From: Pseudomonas morbosilactucae
Lineage (GTDB): Bacteria; Pseudomonadota; Gammaproteobacteria; Pseudomonadales; Pseudomonadaceae
Direction of reading: 5' to 3'
Assembly: GCF_023241715.1 (NCBI RefSeq)
Contig: NZ_JALQCW010000006.1
Coordinates: forward strand, 100,358 to 164,357
DNA: 64,000 bases
Shown here: positions 38,710 through 47,612 of the stretch, in pieces
Numbering within the stretch: the first letter of the stretch is position 1
Layout of the letters: each line of letters opens with the position of its first letter
Position numbers and translations under genes: made by a program
The notes under the pieces: generated by a model
The model's input: the letters and a program-made list of their open reading frames with translations, nothing else
Databases searched by the model: none
Told to the model about the DNA's origin: nothing

Positions 38710-39621
38710 ATGAGCACACCCACGCCTTCGGTAGCAGTCGATCAAAGCCTGCTCTACCCCTCGGTTTACAAAGAATTCTGGCATGCGTTTTCCCGTAACA
38801 AGGGCGCCGTGGCCGGCCTGCTGTTTATGTTGCTGGTGATTTTTTGCGCGATTTTCGCGCCATGGGTATCGCCCCATGACCCCAGCGAGCAATACCGCGA
38901 CTTCCTGCTGACGCCGCCGGCCTGGCTCGAAGGCGGGCAGATGCAGTTCCTGCTAGGCACCGATGAACTGGGCCGCGACCTGCTGTCACGGCTGATCCAG
39001 GGTTCACGCCTGTCGCTGCTGATCGGCTTGTCGTCGGTAGTCATGTCACTGATCCCGGGGATCCTCCTCGGCCTGTTCGCCGGGTTCTTCCCGCGGCTGC
39101 TGGGCCCGACCATCATGCGCTTGATGGACATCATGCTGGCCCTGCCGTCCCTGCTGCTGGCCGTGGCGATTGTCGCCATCCTCGGCCCAGGCCTGATCAA
39201 CACCGTGATCGCCATTGCCGTGGTGTCTTTGCCGTCCTACGTGCGCCTGACCCGCGCCGCAGTGATGGGCGAGATCAACCGCGACTACGTGACGGCCGCC
39301 CGCCTGGCCGGTGCCAGCCTGCCACGCCTGATGTTCATCACTGTGCTGCCCAACTGCATGGCGCCGCTGATCGTCCAGGCCACCCTGAGTTTCTCCTCGG
39401 CGATTCTCGACGCCGCGGCCCTGGGCTTCCTCGGCCTGGGCGTGCAACCGCCCACGCCCGAGTGGGGCACCATGCTGGCCTCGGCCCGGGACTACATCGA
39501 ACGCGCCTGGTGGGTCGTGAGCCTGCCCGGACTCACCATTTTGCTCAGCGTGCTGGCAATCAACCTGATGGGCGACGGCCTGCGCGATGCGCTGGACCCG
39601 AAACTCAAGAACGCCGCCTGA
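38710..39621 (+). CDS. dppC: dipeptide ABC transporter permease DppC
   Basis: The second membrane subunit, 303 residues. It begins with a cytoplasmic stretch ([21 protein letters not shown]), a first helix ([20 protein letters not shown]), the family motif [24 protein letters not shown] and four or five further helices. The EAA loop is [25 protein letters not shown]. The ATG at 38710 matches homologues; a longer frame overlapping dppB was rejected. It is followed after 10 bases by dppD. Confidence 0.95.
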   Translation: MSTPTPSVAVDQSLLYPSVYKEFWHAFSRNKGAVAGLLFMLLVIFCAIFAPWVSPHDPSEQYRDFLLTPPAWLEGGQMQFLLGTDELGRDLLSRLIQGSRLSLLIGLSSVVMSLIPGILLGLFAGFFPRLLGPTIMRLMDIMLALPSLLLAVAIVAILGPGLINTVIAIAVVSLPSYVRLTRAAVMGEINRDYVTAARLAGASLPRLMFITVLPNCMAPLIVQATLSFSSAILDAAALGFLGLGVQPPTPEWGTMLASARDYIERAWWVVSLPGLTILLSVLAINLMGDGLRDALDPKLKNAA

Positions 39622-39631
39622 GGAGATTCCC

Positions 39632-40600
39632 ATGTCACTGCTAGAAATCAAGAATCTCAATGTGCGCTTCGGGGATGCCAAGGCCGTGCCTGTGGTCGAT
39701 GGCCTGGACCTGAAGGTGGACAAGGGTGAAGTGCTGGCGATCGTCGGCGAGTCCGGCTCCGGTAAATCCGTGACCATGATGGCGCTGATGGGCCTGATCG
39801 AGCACCCCGGCATCGTCACCGCCGACGCCCTCAACTTCGACGGCAAGGACATGCTCAAGCTCAGTGCCCGGCAGCGTCGGCAGATCATCGGCAAGGACCT
39901 GGCGATGGTTTTCCAGGACCCGATGACCGCACTGAACCCGAGCTACACCGTGGGCTTCCAGATCGAGGAGGTGCTGCGCCTGCACCTGAAGATGTCGAGC
40001 AAGGCCGCCCGCAAGCGCGCCATCGAACTGCTGGAAAAAGTCGAGATCCCTGGCGCCGCCAGCCGCATGGACGCCTACCCGCACCAACTGTCCGGCGGCA
40101 TGAGCCAGCGCGTGGCGATTGCCATGGCGATTGCCGGCGAGCCGAAACTGCTGATCGCCGATGAACCCACCACCGCCCTGGACGTGACCATCCAGGCGCA
40201 GATCATGGAGCTGCTGCTCAACCTGCAGCGAGAGCAGAACATGGGCCTGGTGCTGATCACCCACGACCTCGCCGTCGTGGCGGAAACCGCCCAGCGGGTC
40301 TGCGTGATGTACGCCGGTCAAGCCGTGGAAGTCGGCCAGGTGCCGCAGCTGTTCGAAATTCCCGCCCACCCCTACAGCGAAGCGCTGCTGGCGGCGATTC
40401 CAGAACACAGCCTGGGCGCGGCGCGCCTGTCCACACTGCCGGGCATCGTTCCCGGCCGTTACGACCGGCCCCAGGGTTGCCTGCTATCACCCCGCTGCCC
40501 CTATGTGCAGGACAACTGCCGCAGCCAACGCCCAAGCCTCGACCCGCAAGCCGCCAGCCTGGTGCGCTGCTTCTACCCGCTGAACCAGGAGGTGGCGTAA
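39632..40600 (+). CDS. dppD: dipeptide ABC transporter ATP-binding protein DppD
   Basis: A 322-residue ATPase of the oligopeptide/dipeptide class. Walker A is GESGSGKSV (about 39-47), Q loop [12 protein letters not shown], signature [17 protein letters not shown], Walker [13 protein letters not shown] and switch His in LITHDLAVV. The C-terminal oligopeptide-transporter extension contains the Cys-rich [14 protein letters not shown] block, which binds an iron-sulfur cluster in some DppD/OppD proteins. GAGGAG lies 7 bases before the ATG. Its stop overlaps the dppF start by one base. Confidence 0.95.
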   Translation: MSLLEIKNLNVRFGDAKAVPVVDGLDLKVDKGEVLAIVGESGSGKSVTMMALMGLIEHPGIVTADALNFDGKDMLKLSARQRRQIIGKDLAMVFQDPMTALNPSYTVGFQIEEVLRLHLKMSSKAARKRAIELLEKVEIPGAASRMDAYPHQLSGGMSQRVAIAMAIAGEPKLLIADEPTTALDVTIQAQIMELLLNLQREQNMGLVLITHDLAVVAETAQRVCVMYAGQAVEVGQVPQLFEIPAHPYSEALLAAIPEHSLGAARLSTLPGIVPGRYDRPQGCLLSPRCPYVQDNCRSQRPSLDPQAASLVRCFYPLNQEVA

Positions 40601-41571
40601 TGGCCGTCGTTCTTACTGCCCGCGACCTGACCCGGCATTACGAAGTCTCCCGTGGCCTGTTCAAGGGCACCGCCCTGGTGCGCGCCCTCAACGGTGTGTC
40701 GTTCGAACTGGAGGCCGGCAAGACCCTGGCCGTGGTCGGCGAGTCCGGCTGCGGCAAATCCACCCTGGCCCGGGCCCTGACGCTGATCGAGGAGCCGTCT
40801 TCCGGCTCCCTGAAAATTGCCGGCCAGGAAGTGGCCGGGGCCAACAAGGCCCAGCGCAAGCAACTGCGCAAAGACGTGCAGATGGTGTTCCAGAGCCCCT
40901 ATGCCTCCCTCAATCCCCGGCAGAAGATTGGCGACCAGTTGGCCGAGCCGCTGCTGATCAACACCTCGTTGTCGGCGGCTGAACGCCGGGAAAGGGTCCA
41001 GGCGATGATGAAACAGGTGGGCCTGCGCCCTGAGCATTACCAGCGCTACCCGCACATGTTTTCCGGCGGGCAGCGCCAGCGCATCGCCCTGGCCCGGGCC
41101 ATGATGCTGCAACCCAAAGTGCTGGTGGCGGATGAGCCGACCTCGGCCCTGGACGTGTCGATCCAGGCCCAGGTGCTCAACCTGTTCATGGACCTGCAGC
41201 AGGAGTTCAACACCGCCTACGTGTTCATCTCCCACAACCTGGCAGTGGTGCGTCACGTGGCCGACCACGTGATGGTGATGTACCTCGGGCGCCCGGTGGA
41301 AATGGGGCCCAAGGAAGACATCTACAGCCGTCCGCTGCATCCCTATACCCAGGCGCTGCTGTCGGCCACGCCGACCATCCACCCAGACCCGGACAAGCCG
41401 AAGATCAAGATCGTCGGCGAACTGCCCAACCCGCTGAACCCGCCGTCCGGCTGCGCCTTCCACAAACGCTGCCCCTATGCGACAGAACGTTGCAGCACCG
41501 AAGAACCGGCCTTGCGTTCCCTGGACCACCGCCAAGTGGCCTGCCATTACGCCGAGCAATTCGTCGCCTAA
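40600..41571 (+). CDS. dppF: dipeptide ABC transporter ATP-binding protein DppF
   Basis: The second ATPase, 323 residues, which forms the asymmetric heterodimer with DppD. Walker A is GESGCGKST (about 48-56), Q loop MVFQSPYASLNPRQ, signature HMFSGGQRQRIALARAM, Walker B VLVADEPTSALD and switch His FISHNLAVV. The C-terminal Cys-containing extension (CAFHKRCPYATERC) is present. The start ATG overlaps the dppD stop (TAATG), with AGGAGG upstream, so the two are translationally coupled. Last gene of the dpp run; a bidirectional terminator lies 155 bases downstream. Confidence 0.95.
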   Translation: MAVVLTARDLTRHYEVSRGLFKGTALVRALNGVSFELEAGKTLAVVGESGCGKSTLARALTLIEEPSSGSLKIAGQEVAGANKAQRKQLRKDVQMVFQSPYASLNPRQKIGDQLAEPLLINTSLSAAERRERVQAMMKQVGLRPEHYQRYPHMFSGGQRQRIALARAMMLQPKVLVADEPTSALDVSIQAQVLNLFMDLQQEFNTAYVFISHNLAVVRHVADHVMVMYLGRPVEMGPKEDIYSRPLHPYTQALLSATPTIHPDPDKPKIKIVGELPNPLNPPSGCAFHKRCPYATERCSTEEPALRSLDHRQVACHYAEQFVA

Positions 41572-41586
41572 CCTCGCGACGCCCTT

Positions 41587-41720
41587 TAGGAGCCGGCTTG
41601 CCGGCGATGGGCGCGCTGCAAAATCCGGGCTGGGGCTCGGTTTTTGTGGAGCGTGATCTGGCGTGACCACTGGCAAGCCAGCGCCTACACAGGGCGCGGT
41701 TCGGCTTGCCGGCGATGGGC
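41587..41720. repeat. REP elements between dppF and prfC
   Basis: Three REP-like cores lie here: GGAGCCGGCTTGCCGGCGA at 41589-41607, a degenerate inverted copy (GGCAAGCCAGCGCCTACA) near 41672-41689 and CGGCTTGCCGGCGATGGG at 41703-41720. Two share the GATGGGC tail. They resemble the P. fluorescens GIII REP class and fill the space between two convergent genes, typical of REPIN insertion sites. Confidence 0.8.
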
Positions 41721-41725
41721 AATAA

Positions 41726-41755
41726 AAAACCCCGCCGTTCGCACGGCGGGGTTTT
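41726..41755. terminator. bidirectional intrinsic terminator between dppF and prfC
   Basis: AAAACCCCGCCG and CGGCGGGGTTTT form a perfect 12-bp stem with a 6-base loop. A and T runs flank both sides, so it can stop transcripts from dppF and from prfC. Confidence 0.92.
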
Positions 41756-41772
41756 GGGTGTTGCGGGACCGC

Positions 41773-43356
41773 TTAGTGGTGTTCGCGGGTGGCACGGAAT
41801 TTCACGTCCGGCCAGCGCTCTTCCATCAGTGCCAGGTTGACCCGGGTCGGGGCCAGGTAGGTCAGGTGACCGCCGCCGTCCAACGCGAGGTTTTCCACAG
41901 CCTTGTTGGAAAACTCTTCCAGCTTCTTCTTATCGCTGCACTCGATCCAGCGGGCGGAGTACACGGTGATCGGCTCGTAGGAGCACTCGACCTTGTATTC
42001 CTCTTTCAAGCGGCTGGCCACCACATCGAACTGCAGCACACCGACGGCGCCGAGAATGATGTCGTTGCTGCGCTCGGGGAAGAACACCTGGGTCGCCCCC
42101 TCTTCGGCCAGCTGTTGCAGGCCCTGGCGCAGTTGCTTGGATTTCAGCGGGTCCTTCAGGCGCACGCGGCGGAACAGTTCCGGGGCGAAGTGCGGAATAC
42201 CGGTGAAGCCCAGCACTTCACCTTCGGTGAAGGTGTCGCCGATCTGGATGGTGCCGTGGTTGTGCAGGCCGATGATGTCGCCGGCGTACGCCTCTTCCAG
42301 CTGTTCACGCTCGGAAGAGAAGAACGTCAGGGCGTCACCGATGCGCACGTCCTTGCCGGTACGTACGTGGCGCATTTTCATGCCCTTGTCGTACTTGCCC
42401 GAACAGATGCGCATAAAGGCGATACGGTCGCGGTGCTTGGGGTCCATGTTCGCCTGGATCTTGAACACAAAACCCGAGAACTTCTCTTCCTCGGGCTCCA
42501 CGGTGCGCTCGTTGGCCACGCGGGGCAGCGGCAGCGGCGCCCAGTCCACAACGGCATCCAGCACGTGGTCCACACCGAAGTTGCCCAGGGCAGTACCGAA
42601 GAACACCGGGGTCAGTTGGCCGTCCATGAATTCCTGTTGATTGAATTCGTGACAGGCGCCCTGCACCAGTTCCAGCTGTTCGATAAAACGCTCGTACTCG
42701 TCACCCAGGTGGGCGCGGGCTTCGTCGGAGTCGAGCTTCTCGATGATCTTCACCTCGGTCCGCTCATGACCATGACCGGCGGTGTAGACAATGATGTAGT
42801 CGCCCGAGAGGTGGTAGACCCCTTTGAAGTCGCGGTAGCAGCCGATCGGCCAGGTGATCGGCGCCGCCTTGATCTTCAATACCGCTTCGATTTCGTCGAG
42901 CAGTTCGATCGGGTCGCGGATATCGCGGTCGAGTTTGTTGATGAAGCTGACGATCGGCGTGTCCCGCAGACGGCAAACGTCCATCAGGGCGATGGTCCGT
43001 GGCTCAACGCCCTTACCGCCGTCGAGCACCATCAGCGCCGAGTCCACGGCGGTCAGGGTGCGATAGGTGTCTTCCGAGAAGTCTTCGTGGCCCGGAGTGT
43101 CCAGCAGGTTGATCATGTGTTCGCGATAGGGGAACTGCATGACCGACGTGGTAATCGAGATACCCCGCTGCTTCTCCATCTCCATCCAGTCGGAGGTGGC
43201 ATGGCGATCGGATTTACGGGACTTCACCGTACCCGCCACAGAAATAGCCTTACCCATCAGCAAGAGCTTCTCGGTGATGGTGGTCTTACCCGCATCCGGG
43301 TGGGAAATAATGGCGAAAGTGCGGCGTTTCGCGACTTCGGCGGCCTGTTTGGTCAT
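41773..43356 (-). CDS. prfC: peptide chain release factor 3
   Basis: RF3 is the GTPase that recycles RF1 and RF2 after peptide release. The 527-residue protein has G1 SHPDAGKTT (18-26), the switch region with [13 protein letters not shown]3 DTPGHEDF and G4 NKLDRD. Domain II and the RF3-specific C-terminal domain follow ([20 protein letters not shown]). The ATG at 43356 begins [21 protein letters not shown] as in homologues; an extended frame to 43494 was rejected. It is a single gene, convergent with dpp and divergent from the osmolyte transporter. Confidence 0.97.
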   Translation of the reverse strand: MTKQAAEVAKRRTFAIISHPDAGKTTITEKLLLMGKAISVAGTVKSRKSDRHATSDWMEMEKQRGISITTSVMQFPYREHMINLLDTPGHEDFSEDTYRTLTAVDSALMVLDGGKGVEPRTIALMDVCRLRDTPIVSFINKLDRDIRDPIELLDEIEAVLKIKAAPITWPIGCYRDFKGVYHLSGDYIIVYTAGHGHERTEVKIIEKLDSDEARAHLGDEYERFIEQLELVQGACHEFNQQEFMDGQLTPVFFGTALGNFGVDHVLDAVVDWAPLPLPRVANERTVEPEEEKFSGFVFKIQANMDPKHRDRIAFMRICSGKYDKGMKMRHVRTGKDVRIGDALTFFSSEREQLEEAYAGDIIGLHNHGTIQIGDTFTEGEVLGFTGIPHFAPELFRRVRLKDPLKSKQLRQGLQQLAEEGATQVFFPERSNDIILGAVGVLQFDVVASRLKEEYKVECSYEPITVYSARWIECSDKKKLEEFSNKAVENLALDGGGHLTYLAPTRVNLALMEERWPDVKFRATREHH

Positions 43357-43685
43357 GGGAAATCGCCTGGCAGGTGATTCAAAAAAAGGGCGCAGATTAT
43401 AGCCCAAATTGAACCCAGAACCGAACCGTTGAGCACTCGGACGATGGCTAAATACTGTCATTGAGGGAACCTTTTGAAACGCCGGGGCGTCCACTCCCCT
43501 GTTACGGCTCGGCGCCAGGCGGCTGAAATATCAGCCACTTAGCCTCGTCGAGCCGCGCTTATGGCCCGTGTACACGCCGCTTAGCCGGCCTCCACGAGCT
43601 GCTTCTCGCGCTCATTTTTCCGGCAGCCAGGCATGGCCTTGTCACACGGAAAAGTGCGCGCCGACCGATATAAAGGAGTCCGCCT
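43357..43685. promoter_or_regulatory. divergent intergenic region between prfC and the osmolyte ABC operon
   Basis: These 329 bases must hold promoters for both sides, but I see no convincing -35/-10 pair. GGCTGA-AATA-TCAGCC at 43521-43536 is a perfect 6-bp palindromic stem that could be an operator. TATAAAGGAG just before 43686 supplies the ribosome site of the permease gene. No open reading frame here is credible. Confidence 0.4.
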
Positions 43686-44402
43686 GTGGCTATTCGCTAT
43701 GGCAAAGGGCTGATAGGAGGCGTGGCGGTAATCGCCCTCCTGGCCCTGCTGGTCCATTGGATCGGCATCAATACGATCGAACACTACCGCGACGATCTGT
43801 TGTTCTACCTGCAAGCCCATCTGTACCTGGTACTCGCTTCAATGTTCGCCGCCCTGGTGGTGGGGGTCCCCGCCGGCATCTTCCTCAGCCGACCGAACAT
43901 GGTCGGGCGGGCCGAGCGCTTCATGCAGATCTTCAACATCGGCAACACCATTCCCCCCCTGGCCGTGCTGGCCATCGCCCTGGGGATTCTCGGCATCGGC
44001 GCTGGCCCGGCCATCTTCGCCCTGTTCCTCGCCTCCTTGTTGCCCATCGTGCGCAACACCTACGAAGGCCTGAAAAACGTCCAGGGCTCCCTCAAGGAAG
44101 CCGCCGTCGGCATCGGCATGACCCCGCGCCAAGTGCTGTGGAAAGTCGAGTTGCCCAACGCCGTGCCGATCATCATCGGTGGGGTCCGCGTCGCCCTGGC
44201 GATCAACGTCGGCACCGCGCCCCTGGCGTTCCTGATCGGCGCCAACAGCCTGGGCAGCCTGATCTTCCCCGGCATCGCCCTGAACAATCAGCCGCAACTG
44301 CTGCTCGGCGCGGCCTGCACCGCCCTGCTGGCCTTGCTCCTGGATGGCCTGGTGACCCTGGCCAGCCGCCTCTGGCTGGAACGTGGCCTGCGCGCCTCTT
44401 GA
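43686..44402 (+). CDS. osmolyte (betaine/choline/carnitine-type) ABC transporter permease, first subunit
   Basis: A 238-residue permease of the OpuB/OpuC/YehW type. About six membrane segments are visible (LIGGVAVIALLALLVHWIG at the N-terminus, AHLYLVLASMFAALVVGVPAG). The EAA loop is KEAAVGIGMTPRQVLWKVELPNAVP. The start is GTG at 43686, with AAAGGAG 7 bases upstream; no ATG fits. First gene of a four-gene operon (permease, binding protein, permease, ATPase) whose make-up matches OpuC and OsmF/YehWXYZ systems, so uptake of glycine betaine or related compounds under osmotic stress is the likely role. Confidence 0.88.
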   Translation: MAIRYGKGLIGGVAVIALLALLVHWIGINTIEHYRDDLLFYLQAHLYLVLASMFAALVVGVPAGIFLSRPNMVGRAERFMQIFNIGNTIPPLAVLAIALGILGIGAGPAIFALFLASLLPIVRNTYEGLKNVQGSLKEAAVGIGMTPRQVLWKVELPNAVPIIIGGVRVALAINVGTAPLAFLIGANSLGSLIFPGIALNNQPQLLLGAACTALLALLLDGLVTLASRLWLERGLRAS

Positions 44403-44427
44403 GCCTGGACTGAGCAAAGGAATCGAT

Positions 44428-45321
44428 ATGAAGACATTAGCGATGATCATGGGCTGCGTCCTGCTGCTGGCCGGAGCCGCCCAAGCCGCTGAAAAACCCC
44501 TGGTGCGCATTGGCGCCCGGGTATTCACCGAACAGACCCTACTGGCTGAAATCACCTCCCAATACCTGCGCAGCAAAGGCTACGACACCCGCATCACCGG
44601 CGGCCTGGGCAGCAACCTGGCCCGCAGCGCCCATGAAAGCGGGCAGCTGGACCTGCTCTGGGAATACACCGGGGTGTCCCTGGTGGCCTATAACCACGTC
44701 ACCGAAAAGCTCGACAGCGAGCAATCCTATGCCCGGGTCAAAGAGCTCGATGCCAAGCAAGGGCTGGTCTGGCTGACGCCGTCGAAATTCAGCAACACCT
44801 ACGCCCTGGCCCTGCCGGAAAAAGTCGCCCAGGCGTACCCGCAGATCAACAGCGTCAGCGACCTGAAAAAAGTCCTGGACGCCGAATCCAAGGACAACCA
44901 CTTGGTGGCCCTGGACACCGAGTTCGCCAACCGCTCCGACGGCCTGGAGGGCATGGTCAAGCTGTATGGCATGAACCTAACCCGCAACAACATCCGCCAG
45001 ATGGATGCCGGCCTGGTCTACACCGCCCTGCGTAATGGCCAGGTGTTCGCCGGCCTGGTCTACACCACCGACGGGCGCCTCAACGCCTTCAAGCTGAAGC
45101 TGCTGGAAGACGACTTGCACTACTTCCCGGACTACACCGCTGCGCCGGTGATCCGCCAGGCCTTCCTCGACGCCCACCCGCAACTGGCCGCCGACCTCAA
45201 GCCCCTGGCCGAATTGTTCGACGACGAGACAATGCGCCAGCTCAATGCCCGGGTCGATGTCGACCACCAAAGCCCGTCCGCCGTGGCCGCGGATTTTCTG
45301 CGCCAGCATCCACTGAACTGA
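44428..45321 (+). CDS. osmolyte ABC transporter substrate-binding protein (OpuC/OsmF type)
   Basis: A 297-residue exported protein; signal peptide residues 1-21 (LAMIMGCVLLLAGAAQAAE). The mature start LVRIGARVFTEQTLLAEITSQYLRSKGYD and the block GQLDLLWEYTGVSLVAYNHV are typical of OpuAC-like quaternary-ammonium binding proteins. No lipobox is present, so it is a soluble periplasmic protein. The ATG at 44428 has AAAGGA 7 bases upstream. It lies 25 bases after the first permease and 13 before the second. Confidence 0.9.
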   Translation: MKTLAMIMGCVLLLAGAAQAAEKPLVRIGARVFTEQTLLAEITSQYLRSKGYDTRITGGLGSNLARSAHESGQLDLLWEYTGVSLVAYNHVTEKLDSEQSYARVKELDAKQGLVWLTPSKFSNTYALALPEKVAQAYPQINSVSDLKKVLDAESKDNHLVALDTEFANRSDGLEGMVKLYGMNLTRNNIRQMDAGLVYTALRNGQVFAGLVYTTDGRLNAFKLKLLEDDLHYFPDYTAAPVIRQAFLDAHPQLAADLKPLAELFDDETMRQLNARVDVDHQSPSAVAADFLRQHPLN

Positions 45322-45334
45322 GGGAGGAAACGTC

Positions 45335-45988
45335 ATGGAATTCTTGAATGCCTTTTCCCATCTCGATTGGCAGCAAGTGCTGCAACTGACCTGGCAACAC
45401 ATCACCCTGGTGGGCATCGCCGTGACCCTGGCGATTGTCTTCGGCGTGCCCCTGGGCATCCTGATGACCCGCTTCCCCACCCTGGCCGGCCCCCTGCAAG
45501 CCAGCGCCACGGTGCTGCTGACCATCCCGTCCATTGCCCTGTTCGGCCTGCTGCTGCCGTTCTACTCCAAGTTCGGCCAGGGCCTGGGCCCACTGCCGGC
45601 GATCACCGCGGTGTTTCTCTATTCCCTGCTGCCGATCATGCGCAACACCTACCTGGCGCTCACCGGTGTGGAACCGGGCATTCGTGAAGCTGCCCGGGGC
45701 ATTGGCATGACCTTTGGCCAGCGCCTGCGCATGGTCGAACTGCCGATCGCCGTGCCGGTGATCCTGGCCGGGGTGCGCACCGCCGTGGTGATGAACATCG
45801 GCGTAATGACCATCGCCGCCACCATCGGCGCCGGCGGCCTGGGCGTACTTATTCTTGCTTCCATCAGCCGCAGCGACATGTCGATGCTGATTGTCGGCGC
45901 CGTGCTGGTCAGTCTCCTGGCCATCTTCGCCGACCTGCTTCTGCAATGGCTGCAACGCACGCTGACTCCAAAAGGACTGCTCAAATGA
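45335..45988 (+). CDS. osmolyte ABC transporter permease, second subunit
   Basis: A 217-residue permease paralogous to the first subunit of this operon. Membrane segments include TLVGIAVTLAIVFGVPLGIL and VLLTIPSIALFGLLLPFY. The EAA loop is REAARGIGMTFGQRLRMVELPIAVP, and the GAGGLGVLIL block is conserved in OpuCB-like proteins. GGAGG lies 7 bases before the ATG. Its last codons overlap the ATPase start by 4 bases (ATGA). Confidence 0.9.
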   Translation: MEFLNAFSHLDWQQVLQLTWQHITLVGIAVTLAIVFGVPLGILMTRFPTLAGPLQASATVLLTIPSIALFGLLLPFYSKFGQGLGPLPAITAVFLYSLLPIMRNTYLALTGVEPGIREAARGIGMTFGQRLRMVELPIAVPVILAGVRTAVVMNIGVMTIAATIGAGGLGVLILASISRSDMSMLIVGAVLVSLLAIFADLLLQWLQRTLTPKGLLK

Positions 45989-47142
45989 TCGAACTTCAAA
46001 ACCTGACCAAGACCTTCCAAAGCAACGGCAAGACCATCACCGCCGTTGATTCCGTAAGCCTGACCGTCAATGAAGGCGAAATTTGCGTATTCCTCGGCCC
46101 CTCGGGCTGTGGCAAAAGCACCACGCTGAAAATGATCAACCGCCTGATCAAGCCCACCTCGGGCAAGATCCTGATCAACGGCGAAGACACCACCGACCTC
46201 GACGAAGTGACCCTGCGCCGCAACATCGGCTATGTGATCCAGCAGATCGGTCTGTTCCCGAACATGACCATCGAGGAAAACATCGTGGTGGTGCCCAAGC
46301 TGCTCGGCTGGGACAAGCAGAAATGCCACGACCGCGCCCGCGAGCTGATGAGCATGATCAAGCTGGAGCCCAAGCAGTACCTGCACCGTTACCCGCGGGA
46401 ACTGTCCGGTGGCCAGCAGCAACGGATCGGGGTGATTCGCGCCCTGGCGGCAGATGCGCCGCTGCTGCTGATGGATGAACCCTTTGGTGCGGTCGACCCG
46501 ATCAACCGCGAGATGATCCAGAACGAATTCTTCGAGATGCAACGGGCCCTGAACAAGACCGTGATCATGGTCAGCCACGACATCGACGAAGCCATCAAGC
46601 TCGGCGACAAGATCGCCATCTTCCGCGCCGGCAAGCTGCTGCAGATCGACCACCCGGACACCTTGCTCGCCCACCCGGCGGATGATTTCGTCAGCAACTT
46701 CGTCGGCCAGGACAGCACCCTCAAACGCTTGCTGCTGGTGAAGGCCGAAGACGCTGCAGACAACGCACCGTCGGTGAGCCCGGAAACCCCAGTGGCCGAT
46801 GCCCTGGAACTGATGGACGAACACGACCGCCGCTACGTGGTGGTGACCTGTGCCGAGAACAAGGCCCTGGGCTACGTGCGTCGTCGCGACCTGCACCGTC
46901 AGACCGGGACCTGCGCCCAGTACCTGCGAGAGTTCAACGCCACGGCCGCCTACGACGAACACCTGCGGATTCTTCTGTCGCGCATGTACGAGTTCAACCG
47001 TTCGTGGTTGCCAGTGATGGATGCGGAGCGGGTATTCCTTGGCGAGGTGACCCAGGAATCGATCGCGGCGTACCTGAGTTCGGGCCGCTCTCGCGGGGCC
47101 AAGACCAGCATCGTCTCGCCGGCCGAGACGGCGCTGGCCTGA
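45985..47142 (+). CDS. osmolyte ABC transporter ATP-binding protein with C-terminal CBS domains (OpuCA type)
   Basis: A 385-residue ATPase. Walker A is GPSGCGKST at 38-46, signature RELSGGQQQRIGVIRAL, Walker B LLLMDEPFGAVDP and switch His MVSHDIDEA. Residues from about 265 form a tandem CBS region (TPVADALELMDEHDRRYVVV, then RSWLPVMDAERVFLGEVT). In OpuA-like importers this region senses ionic strength and gates transport. The ATG at 45985 overlaps the permease stop. The gene ends just before a REPIN. Confidence 0.93.
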   Translation: MIELQNLTKTFQSNGKTITAVDSVSLTVNEGEICVFLGPSGCGKSTTLKMINRLIKPTSGKILINGEDTTDLDEVTLRRNIGYVIQQIGLFPNMTIEENIVVVPKLLGWDKQKCHDRARELMSMIKLEPKQYLHRYPRELSGGQQQRIGVIRALAADAPLLLMDEPFGAVDPINREMIQNEFFEMQRALNKTVIMVSHDIDEAIKLGDKIAIFRAGKLLQIDHPDTLLAHPADDFVSNFVGQDSTLKRLLLVKAEDAADNAPSVSPETPVADALELMDEHDRRYVVVTCAENKALGYVRRRDLHRQTGTCAQYLREFNATAAYDEHLRILLSRMYEFNRSWLPVMDAERVFLGEVTQESIAAYLSSGRSRGAKTSIVSPAETALA

Positions 47143-47150
47143 TAGACCCA

Positions 47151-47203
47151 ATCGCCGGCAAGCCGCTCCTACAGGCCTATGTAGGAGCCGGCTTGCCGGC
47201 GAT
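47151..47203. repeat. REPIN: inverted pair of REP sequences
   Basis: Two REP copies face each other: ATCGCCGGCAAGCCGCTCC on the left and GGAGCCGGCTTGCCGGCGAT on the right, with TACA/TGTA and a 6-base centre between. This is the REPIN arrangement mobilised by RAYT transposases. The left arm lacks one G that is present in the right arm and in other copies of the window. It starts 8 bases after the osmolyte ATPase stop. Confidence 0.88.
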
Positions 47204-47327
47204 CAGCCTGACGCCATTTCCCCTCAATGCTCTCATCTGGGGAACATCAATTCGTCACACCTGTCGGTTACATAAGTAGCTGACTGGGACCACACGACGG
47301 AAGCGTGCAAAAACGCGACATTTTTTG

Positions 47328-47356
47328 TTGATCTCAAACCCCTCACGCCCTAAAGT
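47328..47356 (+). promoter_or_regulatory. candidate sigma-70 promoter upstream of the speC leader
   Basis: TTGATC and TAAAGT are spaced by exactly 17 bases, each matching 4 of 6 consensus positions, in an AT-rich stretch just after TTTTTTG. A start near 47363 would give speC a leader of about 250 bases. Confidence 0.4.
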
Positions 47357-47362
47357 TCGCGC

Positions 47363-47454
47363 CGAACGTCCATGCTGGAAACGATCCATCCGGCTCAAGT
47401 ACTGACGACGAGACAGCAAGGTCACCCGCGGCGCAGCGCCAGGTTGACCTTTTT
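47363..47454 (+). ncRNA. candidate small RNA or attenuated leader upstream of speC
   Basis: Between the candidate promoter and 47454 there is no gene, but 47418-47454 looks like an intrinsic terminator: AAGGTCA pairs with TGACCTT, with an inner GGCG-CAG-CGCC stem, and then TTTTTGCTTTC. This would give either a free RNA of about 90 bases or a terminated speC leader (attenuation). I know of no described RNA at this place. Both ends are inferred from sequence alone. Confidence 0.4.
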
Positions 47455-47517
47455 GCTTTCGGCGACATGCCTTGGGAAGTAGGCGAACCAAAGTGGGGAT
47501 ACGGAGGACGTTCAGAA

Positions 47518-47567
47518 GGGTGTGTCATCAATGAGTTCACGGCAGCGAACTCATTGATGACACACCC
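47518..47567 (+). promoter_or_regulatory. perfect 21-bp inverted repeat in the speC leader
   Basis: GGGTGTGTCATCAATGAGTT plus C and its exact reverse complement flank the 8-base loop ACGGCAGC. It ends 45 bases before the speC ATG. No T run follows, so it is not a simple terminator. In RNA it would be a very stable stem just upstream of the ribosome site; as DNA it could be a cruciform or operator. Confidence 0.65.
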
Positions 47568-47612
47568 TCGCACCCATTGATTACTAACGTTTGCCAGTAG
47601 GAGCTCCCAAGC

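Noticed and set aside
47343..47612. Protein-coding use of the speC leader on the minus strand
   Set aside because: The open frame runs through speC in antisense and has no start site or homology; terminator and hairpin fit RNA structure better.
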